64,000 nt of DNA from Colius striatus. Its lineage: Eukaryota > Chordata > Aves > Coliiformes > Coliidae. Position 1 is the stretch's first letter. Every line of letters starts with the position of its first letter. Below, one piece after another: positions 25,533 through 39,180 of the stretch. The stretch spans positions 6,891,374 to 6,955,373 of the forward strand of contig NC_084762.1 of NCBI RefSeq assembly GCF_028858725.1, given 5' to 3'. The notes beneath the pieces are model-generated. The model was not told where the DNA came from, searched no databases, and saw only the letters and a program-made list of their open reading frames with translations. The position numbers were made by a program, and so were the translations under genes.

Positions 25533-26383
25533 GGGCAAATGTTCACGCGACCGACCCAAGCCGTGGACTGACTTCGTGGGAATGGGCTTGTTACACAGGA
25601 AGATCAGAATCTGCCTTCATCATGCAAAAGCTGATGGACAGACCGTGCCCAGATCAGTTTTGTGACCAATATAAACCAGAATGGCCAAAGATGAAGGAAC
25701 TTCTTGCCAAGGCTGCAGAGCCAAAGACCTGTTTGCAAAGGATTTCTGAGTGTGTGAGGGCGGCCGTCTCATTCCGGTCTTTCTACGGCCCAGAAGAAGA
25801 CGGCGTCCTCCACCACATGGTGAAGGTGACCACAAGCTTGGGCAGCCCTTTCATCGCTCTGTCCTGCCGCACCGTGTGCCCTGGCAGCCCGCCTTCTGTG
25901 GGGAAACGCAGACTGGCTGTGCAAGAAATCCTCAGGAAGCAGAGAGCCGAGGAGATCCGATCTCAGGACAAAGATCACTTTAGCAGCTACGAGAAGCTGT
26001 TTCAGAACTCCAAAGTCACGCTGATCCCCAAAAAGAAGGACCGGCGAGCCAGCCTGCAGCCCATCAGCCTCACAGTGTCCCATGTGAACACCATAGCCAC
26101 CAGGAAAGCGAGCCTCTTGCCACTCCACCTGCTCAGGAGGAGCAGCGTCAGGCCGGGCTTCGTCATCCCCAAAGTCCGGATCAGCAAGGCTCCTGCTCCC
26201 ACCTTCCAGCCAGAAAAGGCAAGAAGGAGGAGCAGCGCAAAGGATGACCCCTACTTGCAGATTCCCAAGTGGAGGTACAAGGAGTTAAAAGAGGAGAGGA
26301 AGAAGGCAGAGGAACAGGAGAAGCAAAAAGCAGCGGAGGCTCAAAAGCAGAGGCAGGTGTCTCCAGCCAGAAGCAGGACCTGA
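25533..26383 (+). CDS. ANKRD33B: ANKRD33B terminal coding exon
   Basis: This last coding exon adds two bases to finish a Gly codon, then 282 residues and TGA at 26381-26383. It opens with the last ankyrin unit (ANVHATDPSRGLTSWEWACY), followed by a RPCPDQF linker. Next comes SPPSVGKRRLAVQEIL, which I recall as conserved in human ANKRD33B, then a Lys/Arg/Ser-rich stretch with RKASLLPL, RRSSVRPG and SKAPAPTFQPEKARRRSS. The end is LQIPKWRYKELKEERKKAEE, running into a Glu/Lys/Gln-rich single helix. The three visible exons give 373 residues against roughly 490 for the human protein, so about 120 N-terminal residues are missing beyond the window. The RxxS motifs could be kinase sites (inference). 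GC content is far above the flanks. Cellular role is not established from sequence. Confidence 0.96.
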
Positions 26384-26683
26384 TTTAAAATCCTTTGCTT
26401 AGAAGGTTTGGGAGCCATTACTCTTGTTATCTCGGCAAGGTAACAGACCGAATGCTTTCATGCATGCCCAGTGCTCACAGAGCTGGAATACTGGCCTTTA
26501 AGGTGCAGAAACAGGGCAAGGGCTATGCCACGGTGTGTCTGGTGGTGGAATGGGAAGTTATCACAAGGTGTAAGATTTACCTGCCTGCTGCTGGTCATGG
26601 GAGGTTTTAAGCGGTACAGTCCTTTTGCGGTTTCCTTTTCTTCCAATTCCAGGTGAATGACTGAGAAACAGCTTGAAAAAGCA

Positions 26684-26705
26684 TGTGTGTGTGTGTGTGT
26701 GTGTG
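26684..26705. repeat. (TG)11 microsatellite in ANKRD33B 3'UTR
   Basis: Twenty-two bases of uninterrupted TG, about 300 bases after the stop codon, probably polymorphic. Confidence 0.96.
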
Positions 26706-28200
26706 AAAGGATCATATTTTGTCTTTGTTCATTTTGTAATGGACAAAATTAAGGAGTTGTGCTTTTGACACTAGATCTTGCTCCCTCTCTTTGTTTAGGT
26801 AGGTGTATTGCAAGGTTTTCTAGTAATAATGAAATGTTTAAAACATACCACAGTGGTGGCAGGCACTGAAAATCCAGGCATACAATTGTTCTGAACATGC
26901 TAAGCACTTTATTTTCATTCCAGTAATCAAAGTTAAAGATGGGATAGGTTTTAAACTGTACAGCTCTACACAGTCTGTGTGGATGCGGTTTGTAACACTG
27001 TTGTGTGTTCTGCTGACTATAAAAAGGGCCACAGACGAAATATTTCTCTAGCTGAGGTATTCACATCCTCTATAAATCGGATTTCTTTGGGGCAACAGCG
27101 AAGCTGGGTTAACTTTTGAATGCCATTTTCACCTAAGATTTGCCTCTTCCCATTAGGTTTCTCCGTACCCGTTATCTGTTGTCTCCTCTTTAGTCTCAGG
27201 GAATTTTTTGTCATTAACTGTGAAATAAGGGAGATGGTGAGCCAGAGGTAAGCTTTTTTAATTTCATTTTTTTTCAAGGTGGATATTGAAGGTCCTGTTT
27301 GGAAAAAAATAAGCTCACCAGCTTTATTGTGAGCTAAGAGCCAGGACAGGAAAATTATGCAGCTTCCAGAAGTTTCCCAGGTCCCAGCTCCAGCCATATG
27401 CTATACACATCCAGTCAGAGGTGCAGTATCAGGCAGCTTGGCCACTAATGTTTGGAAACAGTGGTCAGATGTGCTGTGAGCTTTGCTAGTACTCCTCTCA
27501 GTGCTTGGAGGAGGCAGTACCTCACCTCCCTGTCTCAACACTGGGAGAAAATCTTCCCTAGTATGTGAGTGCACTTTAAAGTAGTAGTTCCCACAGGCTG
27601 CTGCAAGTTCTTGTGGTTCCCATTAAGCCTTCCTTTGGTTTTACCAAGTGGAAGGGTATGCCAAACCCTGGCAAATTCAGTAAACCTGCTGTTTATTGAA
27701 GAAAGCCCACCTTTGTAAAAGTAGAGGTCAAATGCAAACAGAGAGTCATGCAGTACGTGCTCAGGATGTATTTTTGCTCAGGCTTTGCTCCCGTTTCAAA
27801 TGAAATGTGCTGCAGTGTGTCCTCCTGACACTGTTGCTTTGCTGGAGCCCAGGCAGTTGCTGCTGTCACCAGTTTCTCCCTTCAATTATAGAAAGGGAAA
27901 CCTTCTCCATCCTCTACTCCCACAGCACAAAAGCTGTCCAGGATCTCACTGAACTTGTCATGAAACTGTGAGTGCCATGGGAGCAACAGATTCAGCTGAT
28001 TGAAAACCAGCACCAAGATTGGCATTGCCACATAATGCCTGCAGGGTCAGGGCTTGACAGAGGGTATGGCAGACCTGTGAAACAAGATTTTTTTTTCCAC
28101 ACAGCCAGTTATTTGTACTGTTTGCTGAAGTAGCTGTGGTGGCTAGACTGCATTGCCAGGTAATCTCCCAGGTCAGAGTTGGAGGAATATGCACCCTGAT

Positions 28201-28206
28201 AATAAA
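28201..28206 (+). promoter_or_regulatory. ANKRD33B: Candidate poly(A) signal of ANKRD33B
   Basis: This is the first AATAAA I find on the + strand after the ANKRD33B stop, 1.82 kb downstream. The 40 bases after it are T/G-containing (TGTGTGAATA, then a T run at about 28235). Another exact AATAAA occurs at 32013-32018. Which one is used cannot be told from sequence. Confidence 0.45.
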
Positions 28207-29782
28207 CCTCCCCAGCTGTGTGAATATAAAGAGGATTTTTAGTCTGCAAGGACGAGTGCTGTGCAATTCATACAATGGATTTGGTGTGACCAGAATATAA
28301 GCTGAACTCCTTTCTTTGGAGAGAAGGAAGACAGTCTTTTAGCTGTGTGTGGCAAAGCTATCAGGATGGGATTTGGAATTGGTACAGTGGATTGAATGGT
28401 TTAACTATGACTTCTTTGTTTACTGCCAGCCCAGTGTACTGAGGATTTAGCAGTCAGATCACTATGTGAAAAGCAACCTATGCTGTGGGTGAATTTGCTC
28501 TCTCAGTATCATTTTCAGGAGACCTCCAAATTGACAGGTGCTCTCAGGGATTAATGTACAGTATGTTAGAATTAGGGGCTGAAAATGAAGCCTGTTTTCT
28601 ACCCTTTGTACTTTACTGTGCATATATGTGTATAAACATGTGATATTTCCATTAAAAGAGGCACAAGCTGTTCAACTTCTTTGGTGACCTCATTCTTCTG
28701 AGTGGTTTGGGGATGTTGCCTTTCAGGAGATGAAAAAGCCCACTCACTTTCACCAACAGAGTAACTGGCATCATCAGGAAGCAGTCTGGTTTCCCTGGAA
28801 GCAGCTACTGTGAGTTAACTTCTTCTCCTTGTGAATTCTTCCCTAGGAGTAAAGAGATTTTGGTCATCTTGGTGGTGAGAGAAGCTGTTGCTTTTCACAT
28901 TGCTCTACTGCAAGCAGGTAGTCCTCTGGCACTTAAGTCCCTGTTAAGGATGGAGAGTGCAGATCCATTTTGTGAATCTGTGTAAAGCTTTGCACTTGCC
29001 AGGTTGGGAAGTGCAGGCACAGGTCTCTGTCTTCTCACTGCCTTCCTCCCTGCAATTCCAGCTTACTCATCATCACCATCCTCACTCAAAATGCTGCACC
29101 TCTTGCTTTGCTTTTTTTTGTCTGTCTGAAAGGTCTGAAGGATGCAGTGGGCAAAGCTCCCACAAAACATGCCTCAAAACGTGTGGCAAACAGACCACAG
29201 CATGGGAGGAGGCACACCTGGCTCTCCTTCAGCTGTCTGTCCCTCTTGAGCTGTTGTTGCAGTGAAGGATTTGATTTCTGTTGGATTTCCACACATCTAG
29301 AGGGGTCTGGTTTGTGTTTTGCTGTGGTTTTTCTTTCCAGGAGGCCCATAACTATGAAATGCCACAAGCAGTACCAGCTGTACCTCAGATCACTCCTGGT
29401 TGCTCAAGCAGGATGGTTTGCTTCCTAAAAAAAAAGCATATGAACCCTTGGCAGCATCTCCTGGCAGCTGGTGCCCCTGAGGGAAGGCAGATGGGCTGCT
29501 GCAGGAGGATGCTCCCACAGAGGGGAAAGGGACACCGATTCTGAGGGTGCAGGATGGTTTTCTACTTACTGACTTACTCCTGCAATGGGTATTTAATGTA
29601 TTGACAGTGGAAAGTGAAATGCCAAGTGCTTCCTGATGCTGTCTAGAATGATATTGTGCTCTTGTCTTTGGAGAGCCAAGGAAGGACTGCCAATCTCATG
29701 GAACACAGAATTACATGCAATTGGCTTCTTGTGTTACAATGTATTATTCTTTTGGGGTTTTTTTAATACCACTGAAAATTGT

Positions 29783-30105
29783 TCATGGAATTGTTTTGGT
29801 TGGAAAAGACCTTTAAGATTATCAAATCCAACCCCTCACCTCACACTGCCAAGTCCACCGCTGAATCATATCTCTCAGCACTTCAGCTATCTCATCTTTT
29901 CAACATCTCTAGGGATGGGGACTCCACCACCTCCTGAGGCAGCCTGGGACAGTGTCTAACAACTCTCAGGTAAAAAAGTTCTTCCTAATCTCCAATCTAA
30001 CCCTCCCTTGGTGCAACTTGAGGCTATTTCTTGTCTTATGACTTGTTACATGGGAGATGAGATTGATCCCCACCTCGCTACAGCCTCCTTTCAGATTCCT
30101 TAAAA
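29783..30105 (-). mobile_element. CR1 LINE 3' fragment
   Basis: A reverse-orientation copy of the CCTCACACTGCCAAGTCCAC-type subfamily: GGTTGGAAAAGACCTTTAAG at its start, then GATGGGGACTCCACCACCTC, CAGCCTGGGACAGTGTCTAA, and the AAGTTCTTCCTAATCTCCAA segment. The inner end is approximate. Confidence 0.9.
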
Positions 30106-32155
30106 CTTGACAAAAATGCTCACTGGGTGCTTTCTCCTTAATAGTCCTGAATGCTCATGTTTTCCTCTAAGGGAGAGATACTAGAGTAGCTGGTAAAAAA
30201 AATCTTAAATACAAAAATAGCCTAGAGAAATGCAATATTCTTTTAGGGCATTTCTTTTTTAAACATCAACATTTCAGCAAGAAACTTCCAAAAGCTGTGA
30301 CTGAAATTAGGATCTAATATTCAGGATATACCATTTTGCAGATGGTCTGAACTGCTGTAGCTCCAGCAAACATCTAGCTCCAGTTGTTTGATGTGTTTCT
30401 GGCCACAGCCCTCAGGCCATCTCAGCAAGCAAAAATTACTGTATATTCATAGATACCTCCAAAGGTATAACAGGCTGTCAGGGCTAATTTGGCTTTCTAT
30501 AGAGACTAGAAATCTTCTGCCTGAAGAATTCCTGTTTACAGACAAATATATAGCATTTAAGGAAAAAAACCCACTGCTAACCACCGAGTAGCATAAATGA
30601 CATCAGCTAGAGCCATGCTTAGACCAACATGTGTTTTATAATGCCAAATACACTGAATAAGGACATCCCAAGCTTGGCAAACTGGATGCCTTAAATCAGT
30701 TCCCTACCTATAAAAATAATTGTTGTATTAATGAAACACAATATTAAATGAAACCATAGGTATAAACCTATCTATTGGTAACATAGTCATCCATAAATGT
30801 CATTCATATATTAAAGTAATATATGTTTTTATAGATATATATTCATATAGGCTTAGAAATGTATAAAATACACATGCAAAAAGTCTTTTACCTCCCAGGG
30901 ACAATGTGAAGCACTCAAATATGTTAATGATGACAGTCTCTGAGAAAGCTAGCATTAAATACTTGTTCTCTAAGAGGGACAAATCATTCAGGGTATAATA
31001 TGGAAGCTACAAAGAGAAAACAGACCAGCTGCCTATCCACTGAACACCATGGAGAGTGTGCATAGGAAGAGGCAGGGGACTGTGAAAAATTGTGCTTTAT
31101 TGGGTTATTAAAGCTATTCTGCATATTAATTTTGTCTAGTCAGGTTTCCATTTGGCACTTCTCTTGGCACACTTGAATTTATGATGTTTGTAGCATTCTT
31201 TTACAGCTACAAAACTGCAGAGGTTGGTGGATAATTAGTGGGTCAAATGCTACTGTTGCGGTCAACCCTTGGGAAAATAGAAGAGGTGGGGAAGATGGAT
31301 TCAGGTGGTCTCTTGTCTCCATGCTTCCCACATGAATGACAGTTCTCTACTTTGCCCAAGCCCTTCCTTGCAAACAAATGGAAACCTTCAAGAGGCAGAT
31401 GTGCAGAAGCCACGCTCGCAGGCACCATCCCAGATGCATTCAGTGACTTCCTGATTGAACAGTGAGCTCTTGAAAATGTGCATCAAGAAAGGAAGACAGA
31501 AGTGGCTCCTGCATCTCTGCTTCGTGTGTGTGCTCACAGTATTTCTACTTGTAGTGCCACAGTGACGGGAATCTGCTCAGGGCAGCGTTAACCACCAAAG
31601 GTACGTTCTGAGTCTCTGTACACAAGCCTTCTACTGACAAAAGGTGATAAAATATTTACTTTCCAATAGGAGCTGAGGTTTCCCTTTGCTTGCTGCCACT
31701 ACACTGAAGCCAGCTTCCTGCAGGAGCTGGTAGCAAGGAGATGCTCAGCATTACTGTGTGACAGTGTTAATGTGACACAAATTAATAAGCAATGCCATTA
31801 AGCAATGGTCCCACTAAAAGTTCTGTTCCAAAACAGCGTTTCAAAAGAATATATAAATGTAGTTGCACTGAAAGCAGAGGTGCTGGCTTATCAGCTTGAC
31901 TGCTTTCCCAGGGAATAGTTCTCATTCAGAATTTATCCAGCTTCTGTGCAAGGTATATGTCGTCTTTGACCACCTGGAGTCACAGCCTCCTGAAGTGTAT
32001 CCTTTTAAGTGAAATAAAGCAACACTTGCTGGGTGAGCAATAGAACTGAACAGACTAGTTGTAGTACACTAATTTTGCTCTGTTTCGCTCTCAAAAAATT
32101 GTTTTAGCAAACTCAAAATTGATTGACATGCTTAGTTAAAGTCATACTTGGTAAA

Positions 32156-32880
32156 TGTGATGGTTAACCGACTGGCTGTGAGGTGCCCACCAAAGCTGCT
32201 CTATCACTCCTTTCCTCAGATAGACAGGGGAGAGAAAATACAACGAAAGGCTCATAGGTTGAGATGAGGACAGGAAGATCACTCAGCAATTACTGTCATG
32301 GGCAAACCAAACTTAGCTTGGAGAAATTAGTTTCATTGATTACCAATCAGATCAGAGTAGGATAATGAGAAGTAAAACCAAATCTTAAAAGCACCTTCAA
32401 CTCACCTCTCCTTTCTTCTCCAGAATTAACTTTCTGTTGAATTTCTCTGTCTCCTCCTCAGCAGTGCACGGGGATGGGGTTGCAGCCAGTTCAGCACACG
32501 TTTCAGCTGCTCCCTAGGAGGAGGACTCCTCACACTCCTCTCCTGCTCCAGTGTGGGTCCTTTCCATGGGGTCACAAGTCCTGACAGAAAACCTGCTCCA
32601 GTATGGGTTGCTCTTGCTGTGGGTCTACAGGTCCTGCCAAGGAGCCTGCTTGATCATCATCTTTCCACAGAATTACATCCTCCTTTGGTCATCCCCAGAC
32701 TCCAGTCTGTGTTCTTCCTGGGGCTGCAGGTAGATATCTGCTCCCCCCTGGCCTCCACGGCTGCAGGGCAGGGCCTCACCATGGGCAGCAGGGGAATCTT
32801 TGCTTTGGACTTGCAGCACCTCCTGCACTGCCCTTGGTATCTGCAGAGTTGTTGCTCTCACATTCTCACTCCTCTCAGCC
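32156..32880 (-). mobile_element. Endogenous retrovirus LTR remnant, truncated
   Basis: The block strongly resembles, from memory, a long LTR that is common in bird genomes. One edge has GTGCCCACCAAAGCTGCTCT and ATCACTCC, followed by GACAGGGGAGAGAAAATACA. Beyond it are several imperfect repeats of a CTGCTCCAGTGTGGGTCC-like unit (about 32540-32610) and a GGGCTGCAGGTAGATATCTG stretch. I read the LTR sense as the - strand, because the 32156 edge looks like a U5 end and an A/T-rich poly(A)-like segment precedes it in that sense. The opposite end is missing. No gag, pol or env sequence and no partner LTR were seen, so it is a decayed solo LTR fragment. Family name and exact limits are uncertain. 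Confidence 0.62.
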
Positions 32881-33159
32881 ACAAGAACCAGGCTTTGCTG
32901 TGTGACAGCTGTTGTCTCAGTCAGGGTAGCTGATGGGCACTAATTTTAGGTGTCTGCTCAAACTGGGTTGTCCATGTTCTTGGGTAATCATTTGCCCACC
33001 AACATGCCCATTTATAAATGCCCTGAATTACCTGAGGCTTTCCATGCCTAAGCTATTGAGCTCAAAGAAAGTCAAGGATAAAGTGCTGAACTTAAACTGC
33101 ATGTCACCTGTTCAAAGAAGACAGAGCCAGGTATCATGGGCAGGTCTTGTCAGTATTTA

Positions 33160-33206
33160 AAAAAAACCCCCAAAACAAACAAACAAAAACCCCAAATAAA
33201 AAACCC
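33160..33206. repeat. A/C-rich low-complexity tract
   Basis: An A run and a C run are followed by CAAAACAAACAAACAAAAAC-type sequence. This simple low-complexity DNA could be a decayed poly(A) tail, but no upstream element was recognised. Confidence 0.7.
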
Positions 33207-36200
33207 TCCACCATTGGAGTGGTTAAACTGAAAAATTAAGCTGAACAAAGGTGCACAGACTCTCTTAGGTTGGTTTTAATAAGGCTAATATTCACTTGAC
33301 TTAATCAGAACCAGCTTGAGATTAAAGCAATATAAGTAATTCATCTTGAAATCAGTTTTCACCCAGAGAGTTCTGTCAGCTTAACTCTTTTCAGTGCAGA
33401 GTGCTGCCCTGCCCACTGAGCAGAAGAGAGGCATATCCTTGAGCTGAGGGAAGGCTCTGCTCCCAGCTCTCTGCTAACCCTTTCTGATTTCCTTGCAGCT
33501 TTCATTTTCCCAACAGCACCATAAGGTACTTGTTTCTTTTCTACAGCTTGTCTTTGATGAGCTCTTACACAGCAGAGTCAATGGCACCTCCTTGAGCAGT
33601 TCAGTACCTCTTGCTCTCCATCAGCTAATTACCAATCTCACTTCCATTAATGCAGCTCACAACTGCCAGAGACCCTTCTCCTCACACAGCACCACGCTGC
33701 AGCTTTCTATTGTTTGGATTTGGGAAGATTTAAACCCTTGCCTGAGGTGCTGGGTAAGAACGGTGTCGTCACCGCCCTCTGCAGAGAACTGTTCTTTTTC
33801 TATCAAGTAAAACACTGGCTTAATCTTTAATTCAGGGCTGCCTTCTGAGGATCACAGCCCCAGCTCAGGAACAAAGTGAGCCTGACAAGAGTGAGAGGCA
33901 GAAGATGAAATATTAATCCATGCTTTTGTGACATCCAGGCTGGATTACAGTAATTCCCTGTCTGCAGGTCTTCCCAAGGCTGCCTTCTACAAAGCACAGC
34001 TCGTACAGAAGCCAGTGGTGGGATTTAACTACACACAGTAGACAGACAGCCCACCTCCCAGACACTAAGCTTGGGGCTGGCTTGGAGAACTCTATTCCTT
34101 CTTTATCTCCAGGTATGCTCTTCAATTGCCAGGTATAGAGCACATCTGTAACTGTAGCTACTTTTAGGCACTAAAAGTTTGTTTCAGGATGTGCTTACCT
34201 GTGCAAGAAAGAAAAAAAAACCCCACAAAAGACCTATAAATATATTAGGCAAAATCTACATACCAAATCCTGGGTCTTTTCCTCCTAAGGGCAGCATCTC
34301 AGGACACAGGACATGTGCTACATTGGTCACTCTTCTGCTTTTAGGGGATTGAGTGGCATCTAGTGAGCACAAGAACTAGTTAAACTGAAAAAGCAACACA
34401 ATTAGGCTTCAGTTTTCCCATCACTTAAACAGAGCTATTTTCCTAAATCCCAAGGTAACTCATAAGGTCAGCTCTTGGCTCTCAGGTAACGAGGGAAAAG
34501 GACCAGCAGGAAAAACCATAGAAACCAAACCTCATAATGAAAACTCTGTGAATCGAGCAAACAGAGCACTTGTCATCTATTGGCTTTGGAAAACCACAGC
34601 AAGTTCTTTACAGATGGCAGAGGCAGTTTGGACAGCAGGGGCCAGAGTGGAGCCTGGGGCTTGTCCCCATGGCAGTCTCAGCTGTGAAATGATGGGGAGG
34701 CCAGATACATCCAGAACATAGATCATCTGCTGCTCGTGGCTGAACTCATACAGCTTCTGAAGACAAAGAAGTGCAAGAGTGCTCATGCATTCCCCACAGT
34801 ACAGATATACACCATTACCGGTATCATCCTTCAAAAACCCATGGGAAAATAATGTAGTACTGCCCTCAGAGGAACAGGAAGCTGACTGATAGTGTCTTTA
34901 GCCTGTTTTTCTCACCAAGTGCTTTGCTCAGGTGAACGAGTATTTGCTGTATAGCAAAAAGCACACTGTGAAAGCTTTGCCTAGAAATGCAAGGCTAAAA
35001 AGTGTTTGCATCACCTACCACCATCATGCCTTACTTTTCTGAAGACTTCCAGCTTTTTGGACATTCCAGTGAGCTCTTTAACAGACTTATGAAGCTATGA
35101 AAGCCAGGTCCATGCATTCTAAATGCCATTAAACCCCTGTGTTGTCATTTCCCATTAGCTGGCCTCTTCTGAAAGCCTCGTGCCAGCTGAGAAGAGACAT
35201 CAAGGAGCAACACTTTGAAGGAATTTAAATGAACCTGGGGCAGGAGAAGAGAGGAGAGGTAGTAGCAGCAAGTCAAACAAAACCAAGCTCTAATTTGACA
35301 GTGATAATCCCCCACTAGAGTTACTTAAAAATCACATTAACCTATGGACATGAATCTTCTTATCCCATCGTAGTTTTGCACCAACCCAAAACAGCCTTCA
35401 GATTTCTAGGAAGAGGGAAGGGAAGAGCAGAAGAAAGCAGAATTTCCTTCATTCCTGTCCTGAAGGTCTCTCCTCCATGCCAGAGCAGGTCTGCCAGTCA
35501 CATCACAGTTTCCAAATCCAACCCAACCACGTGATAATAAAGCATATGCAATGAGTACGACATTCTCAGAGCAAGCATTGATAAATGCTTTAGAACAGCA
35601 GACATTTCACGACTGCTAGTCTGGCAAGATTGATTTTTAAACATGCTGTGCAGTATTCAAGCATCAGCTTGTCTCAGCTCCTTTGAACTTGTCCAGAAAC
35701 ATAGCTGAGGCAGGTGATATTTTGATGGAATTGTAGAAACTTCCTAGGCAATAGAGAGAGACTCACAAATGAGCATGAAGCAGAGGTATTAAACTAAGCA
35801 TGTCACAGCCAGCTGAGCCCAAACCCTGCCACAGCCTGGAGGAAACAGCACCTTCTCATCTGATTTATACAAAGTTACTGACCTAAAATATAAACATAAA
35901 CACCATGGCCAGTATATCAGGCATCTTCTTTTGATGTGAACCTGAATGTGTTTCACTTTGCTTTCAGCTTCAGCTTTAATGCCACTGCCACTCTCCAACT
36001 TTGGGTTTTGGAGCCAACAGTTCCCTTGAGACACACAAAGAGTACTTCTTTTCTTAGGGACAGTTTCAAGCAGTCTGCAAACTCACATCTGCAAAATACT
36101 TCTGGAGCCACTCAGACCTTTCCCTAGGAGTCCCTGTAAAGCATTTCTGCTAATTTCAATTATATTGGCATCCTCCCTTTAAGAAAATATCTACTGAGCT

Positions 36201-39180
36201 GGGCAATGAATGCTGGGATGCTGGCAGGGCACACAGCTATTGAAAGGCTTTTTCACATCTGTTTTCACAGGCAAACCCTATTCCATTGTAACAAGAACTG
36301 GATACATTTTACTGGTAAGCAATCAATTTCTAAGAAAGATAACAAAAGCTTCCACTGAAATGGGTTAGAAATCCAGATCCCTTACAATCTGAGCCCATTT
36401 CTCAACACCCCGCTCCAGGCGTTGCTGTAAACACTGCTTATTGAGGGACTCGGCTTTCATTAGGTTACTCGTAAGCGTCACTGGCAGACACAGCCACATG
36501 TGGTGTGTAACTCCACATATTTTATGTCTGCTGCGATTTCAAAACACATCCTGTGGTCCAGATCAAAACAGCCTTGTTCCCTCCTCTCCTTTCAGCTGCT
36601 CACCAGCAACAAGCCTCCACAGACTTGGTGTCTGATGGCTGGATGCTGCTGCTTTCCACAAATGCCCTACGTGCTCTTCCAAACTCCTACATCAATAACA
36701 TTTTGGGTGTAAATCTCAGAGACTCTCACCAAGAAAGAGTGTAGAGATCATGCTAGGTCTCTGTCTAAGACCAAAACCTGTCCACTGCATCCAATCAATC
36801 AACTGGGACAGAACAACAGAGGGAGACTCACTTCTAATATGAAAGGTTGTTGAGAACACTCAAAACCACTTTCTGATACTTCCTATCCTCTTTTAGGCTT
36901 TGTTGGTGCTCAAGGGCAGCCTTGCAAAGCCTTTTCCTTAACTGTTTAGTTTTTCCACACAGTACAGATCTGTTGTGGCTAGACTCTCCCAACTCAGCTG
37001 ACTCCAAGGGAAATTTCTGAGCAAACCAAAGGCACCTTTCCTGTTTCTCCCCTTGCTGAGGAGCTCTCATCCAGCCATGTCTGCAGCAGCAAGACAAAGT
37101 AGTCCTGCATAATTATGTGAGCTGCATTCACTTCTTTTCTGAATTGGACCTTCCTTAAGAGGTGTCACTTCTGCTTCTTCCAGCCCTAAGTTCAACACTA
37201 CCAGGGTGCATTTCCAAGAAGGCTGTAGCATTTCGCTTTCAAAATAACAAGGTTAGAGCAGACCAGCTGCCACCATGATCTTTCACAAATTCTGTCTGCC
37301 TGGCAAACCATCCCTCAGCAAATGTACAGAACATGGCCACCTGACTCTGAGCATTCAGTGGCAGGTTTAGGGAATGAAAAGATGCGTGTTCATCTTCAGG
37401 TCTCTCCCCTGAATGCTCTCCTAGCCACTGCTGTTAAGACAGCTAACCACACCTGGACTTGCTCTCACCTCTAAGAAGTCTACTCCCCACCACAAAACAG
37501 TTCCAGTCACTATAGCAAGTATAATCTGTGACTTTGCAAGGCATATGCAGAAGCAAGGACGCAGCATGGCATGCCAGCCTGTCCTTGAGAGCAGCAGCAC
37601 TAGGAAGTGAGATGCTAGCAGATGGGATGGGCCCACATGTTAACTGCTCCTGCCTCTGAGTGACTACAGACCCAACAGATTTAGTTTACAATTTAGGTCC
37701 CTCCTCCTATCCTTTACTTGATGTTTTGCAGAGCCTTTCTCTGAAAAGAGACTCAGAGAAAGTCTCACCCAAATCTGCGCTGATCACACTGAAGTGATGC
37801 TCCAGCCAACTCCAGCAGATGCTGTCAGTAAGCTGCACAGGGATCAGAGATTTGTTCTTAAGCATTTCTGTTAAGTTTGCAGAGCAAAACCAAGTTCACC
37901 TCTCCTTTTACACGTGAAGAGCTTTTGCTCTACAGTTGATGGAAAGCAATACGTCTTCAGCTGTTTTGTTATTAATGCCAGCAAATATGGCTGAAGATAC
38001 ACAGGGCTCATATTCATTGCTTGTAGCTTATATTACCCATTAGAACTATAATGCTATCTAAGTAATAGTCTCCATTTACATCAGCTCCAGCATTTTACCT
38101 TGAGTACCTATTATAAGCTATCAAAATGCAGCGGCCTATAACGAACACAAAGGTGCCATCTTTATTTAGACACCTTTCAGAGTAGTAGTGCTAGGTCACT
38201 AATGCTATTTAGAATTGCTTCTCAGGGTAATTGGTACACCCCTTCTTCCTGAAGCGCCATGCTTTAATCTTTTTACTCTGTAATCTCAGCTCCTTACAAA
38301 CAGCCACAGAAATGGTTGTATTTTCAGAACATAAAGGACAATAAATTAAGAGTGAAGTCCCTGCTTGATTCTGACTATTAAAAGCATTTCAACTCTATCT
38401 CCAGGCTGAGCAGTTATCTTGCCAATTGCTTTGCAGCCTGGTTTGGTTATAGTAAAGGAGAAACTGCAGAGCAGTAACCCTCAGACTGCTTTTTTAACTT
38501 AGTGTTTGTATCATTCCTCAAAGAATGGCTGTGGTAGGGCTTATGTTTGTTTCTGTTGAAACCCACAGTACACTCCCTTATTAAGAATTGCAAAATTAGG
38601 GTATTTCTCCCTAGTTATTAAAATATAGCAATACTAAATGATACAACATGTATATGTAAAGATGTACATGTACACCTGTGTGTTATACCAGCATTTTCCC
38701 CCCCTTCCTATTTCGTAAGCTAATTTACTCTGAAGCATTTTGTTCCATTGTTTTACAAATAACTCAGGTTACCACTCATACCATCTGCACAGACAGGTGC
38801 TCCTTCTTGCAACAAGTTCTACTGAATTCCAGTCCCCTACTTTTGAAATCATGAGTCCTACACAACAACAGGCCAAGGTCAAATTTTGCATGATGAATTT
38901 AATTTTGCTCCCTGAAGCCAGGGCTTTACAGCACATTTGTGAGTCAGCAAAAAGCCCAGAAATCAATGTTTAAAAAGTGGTTTAGCAGCCACCAAGCTGC
39001 AGAATTGAAGATGAGACATAGTCATCTAACACTGACATTCCTCTGCAGAACTCCATAAAGCTAAAGATCTCCTCCTCCACTATTCTTCAGATTGATATGC
39101 CTTGCAGTGTGTGAGAAGAGAGACATTTGGAGGTCTCTACCTCCTGTAAAGTACCTAGTTTGACACCCCAGTCCTGCAAC

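Larger units (their letters stand above)
26384..28225 (+). other. ANKRD33B: ANKRD33B 3' untranslated region (inferred)
   Basis: The region runs from the stop codon to just past the first canonical AATAAA (28201). It contains a (TG)11 microsatellite and no recognised CR1. The extent is inferred only from the poly(A) signal. If the gene uses a later site, for example the AATAAA at 32013, the UTR would be much longer. Confidence 0.5.

Noticed and set aside
25620..26202. Alternative-frame and antisense open frames over the ANKRD33B terminal exon
   Set aside because: They are shadows of a GC-rich coding exon; only the frame ending at 26383 joins the ankyrin exons in phase.
31360..31440. + strand stretch reading QKPRSQAPSQ, superficially like part of DAP
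   Set aside because: It is on the wrong strand for DAP, lacks the neighbouring conserved residues and splice sites, and the true terminal exon is at 46772-46891.
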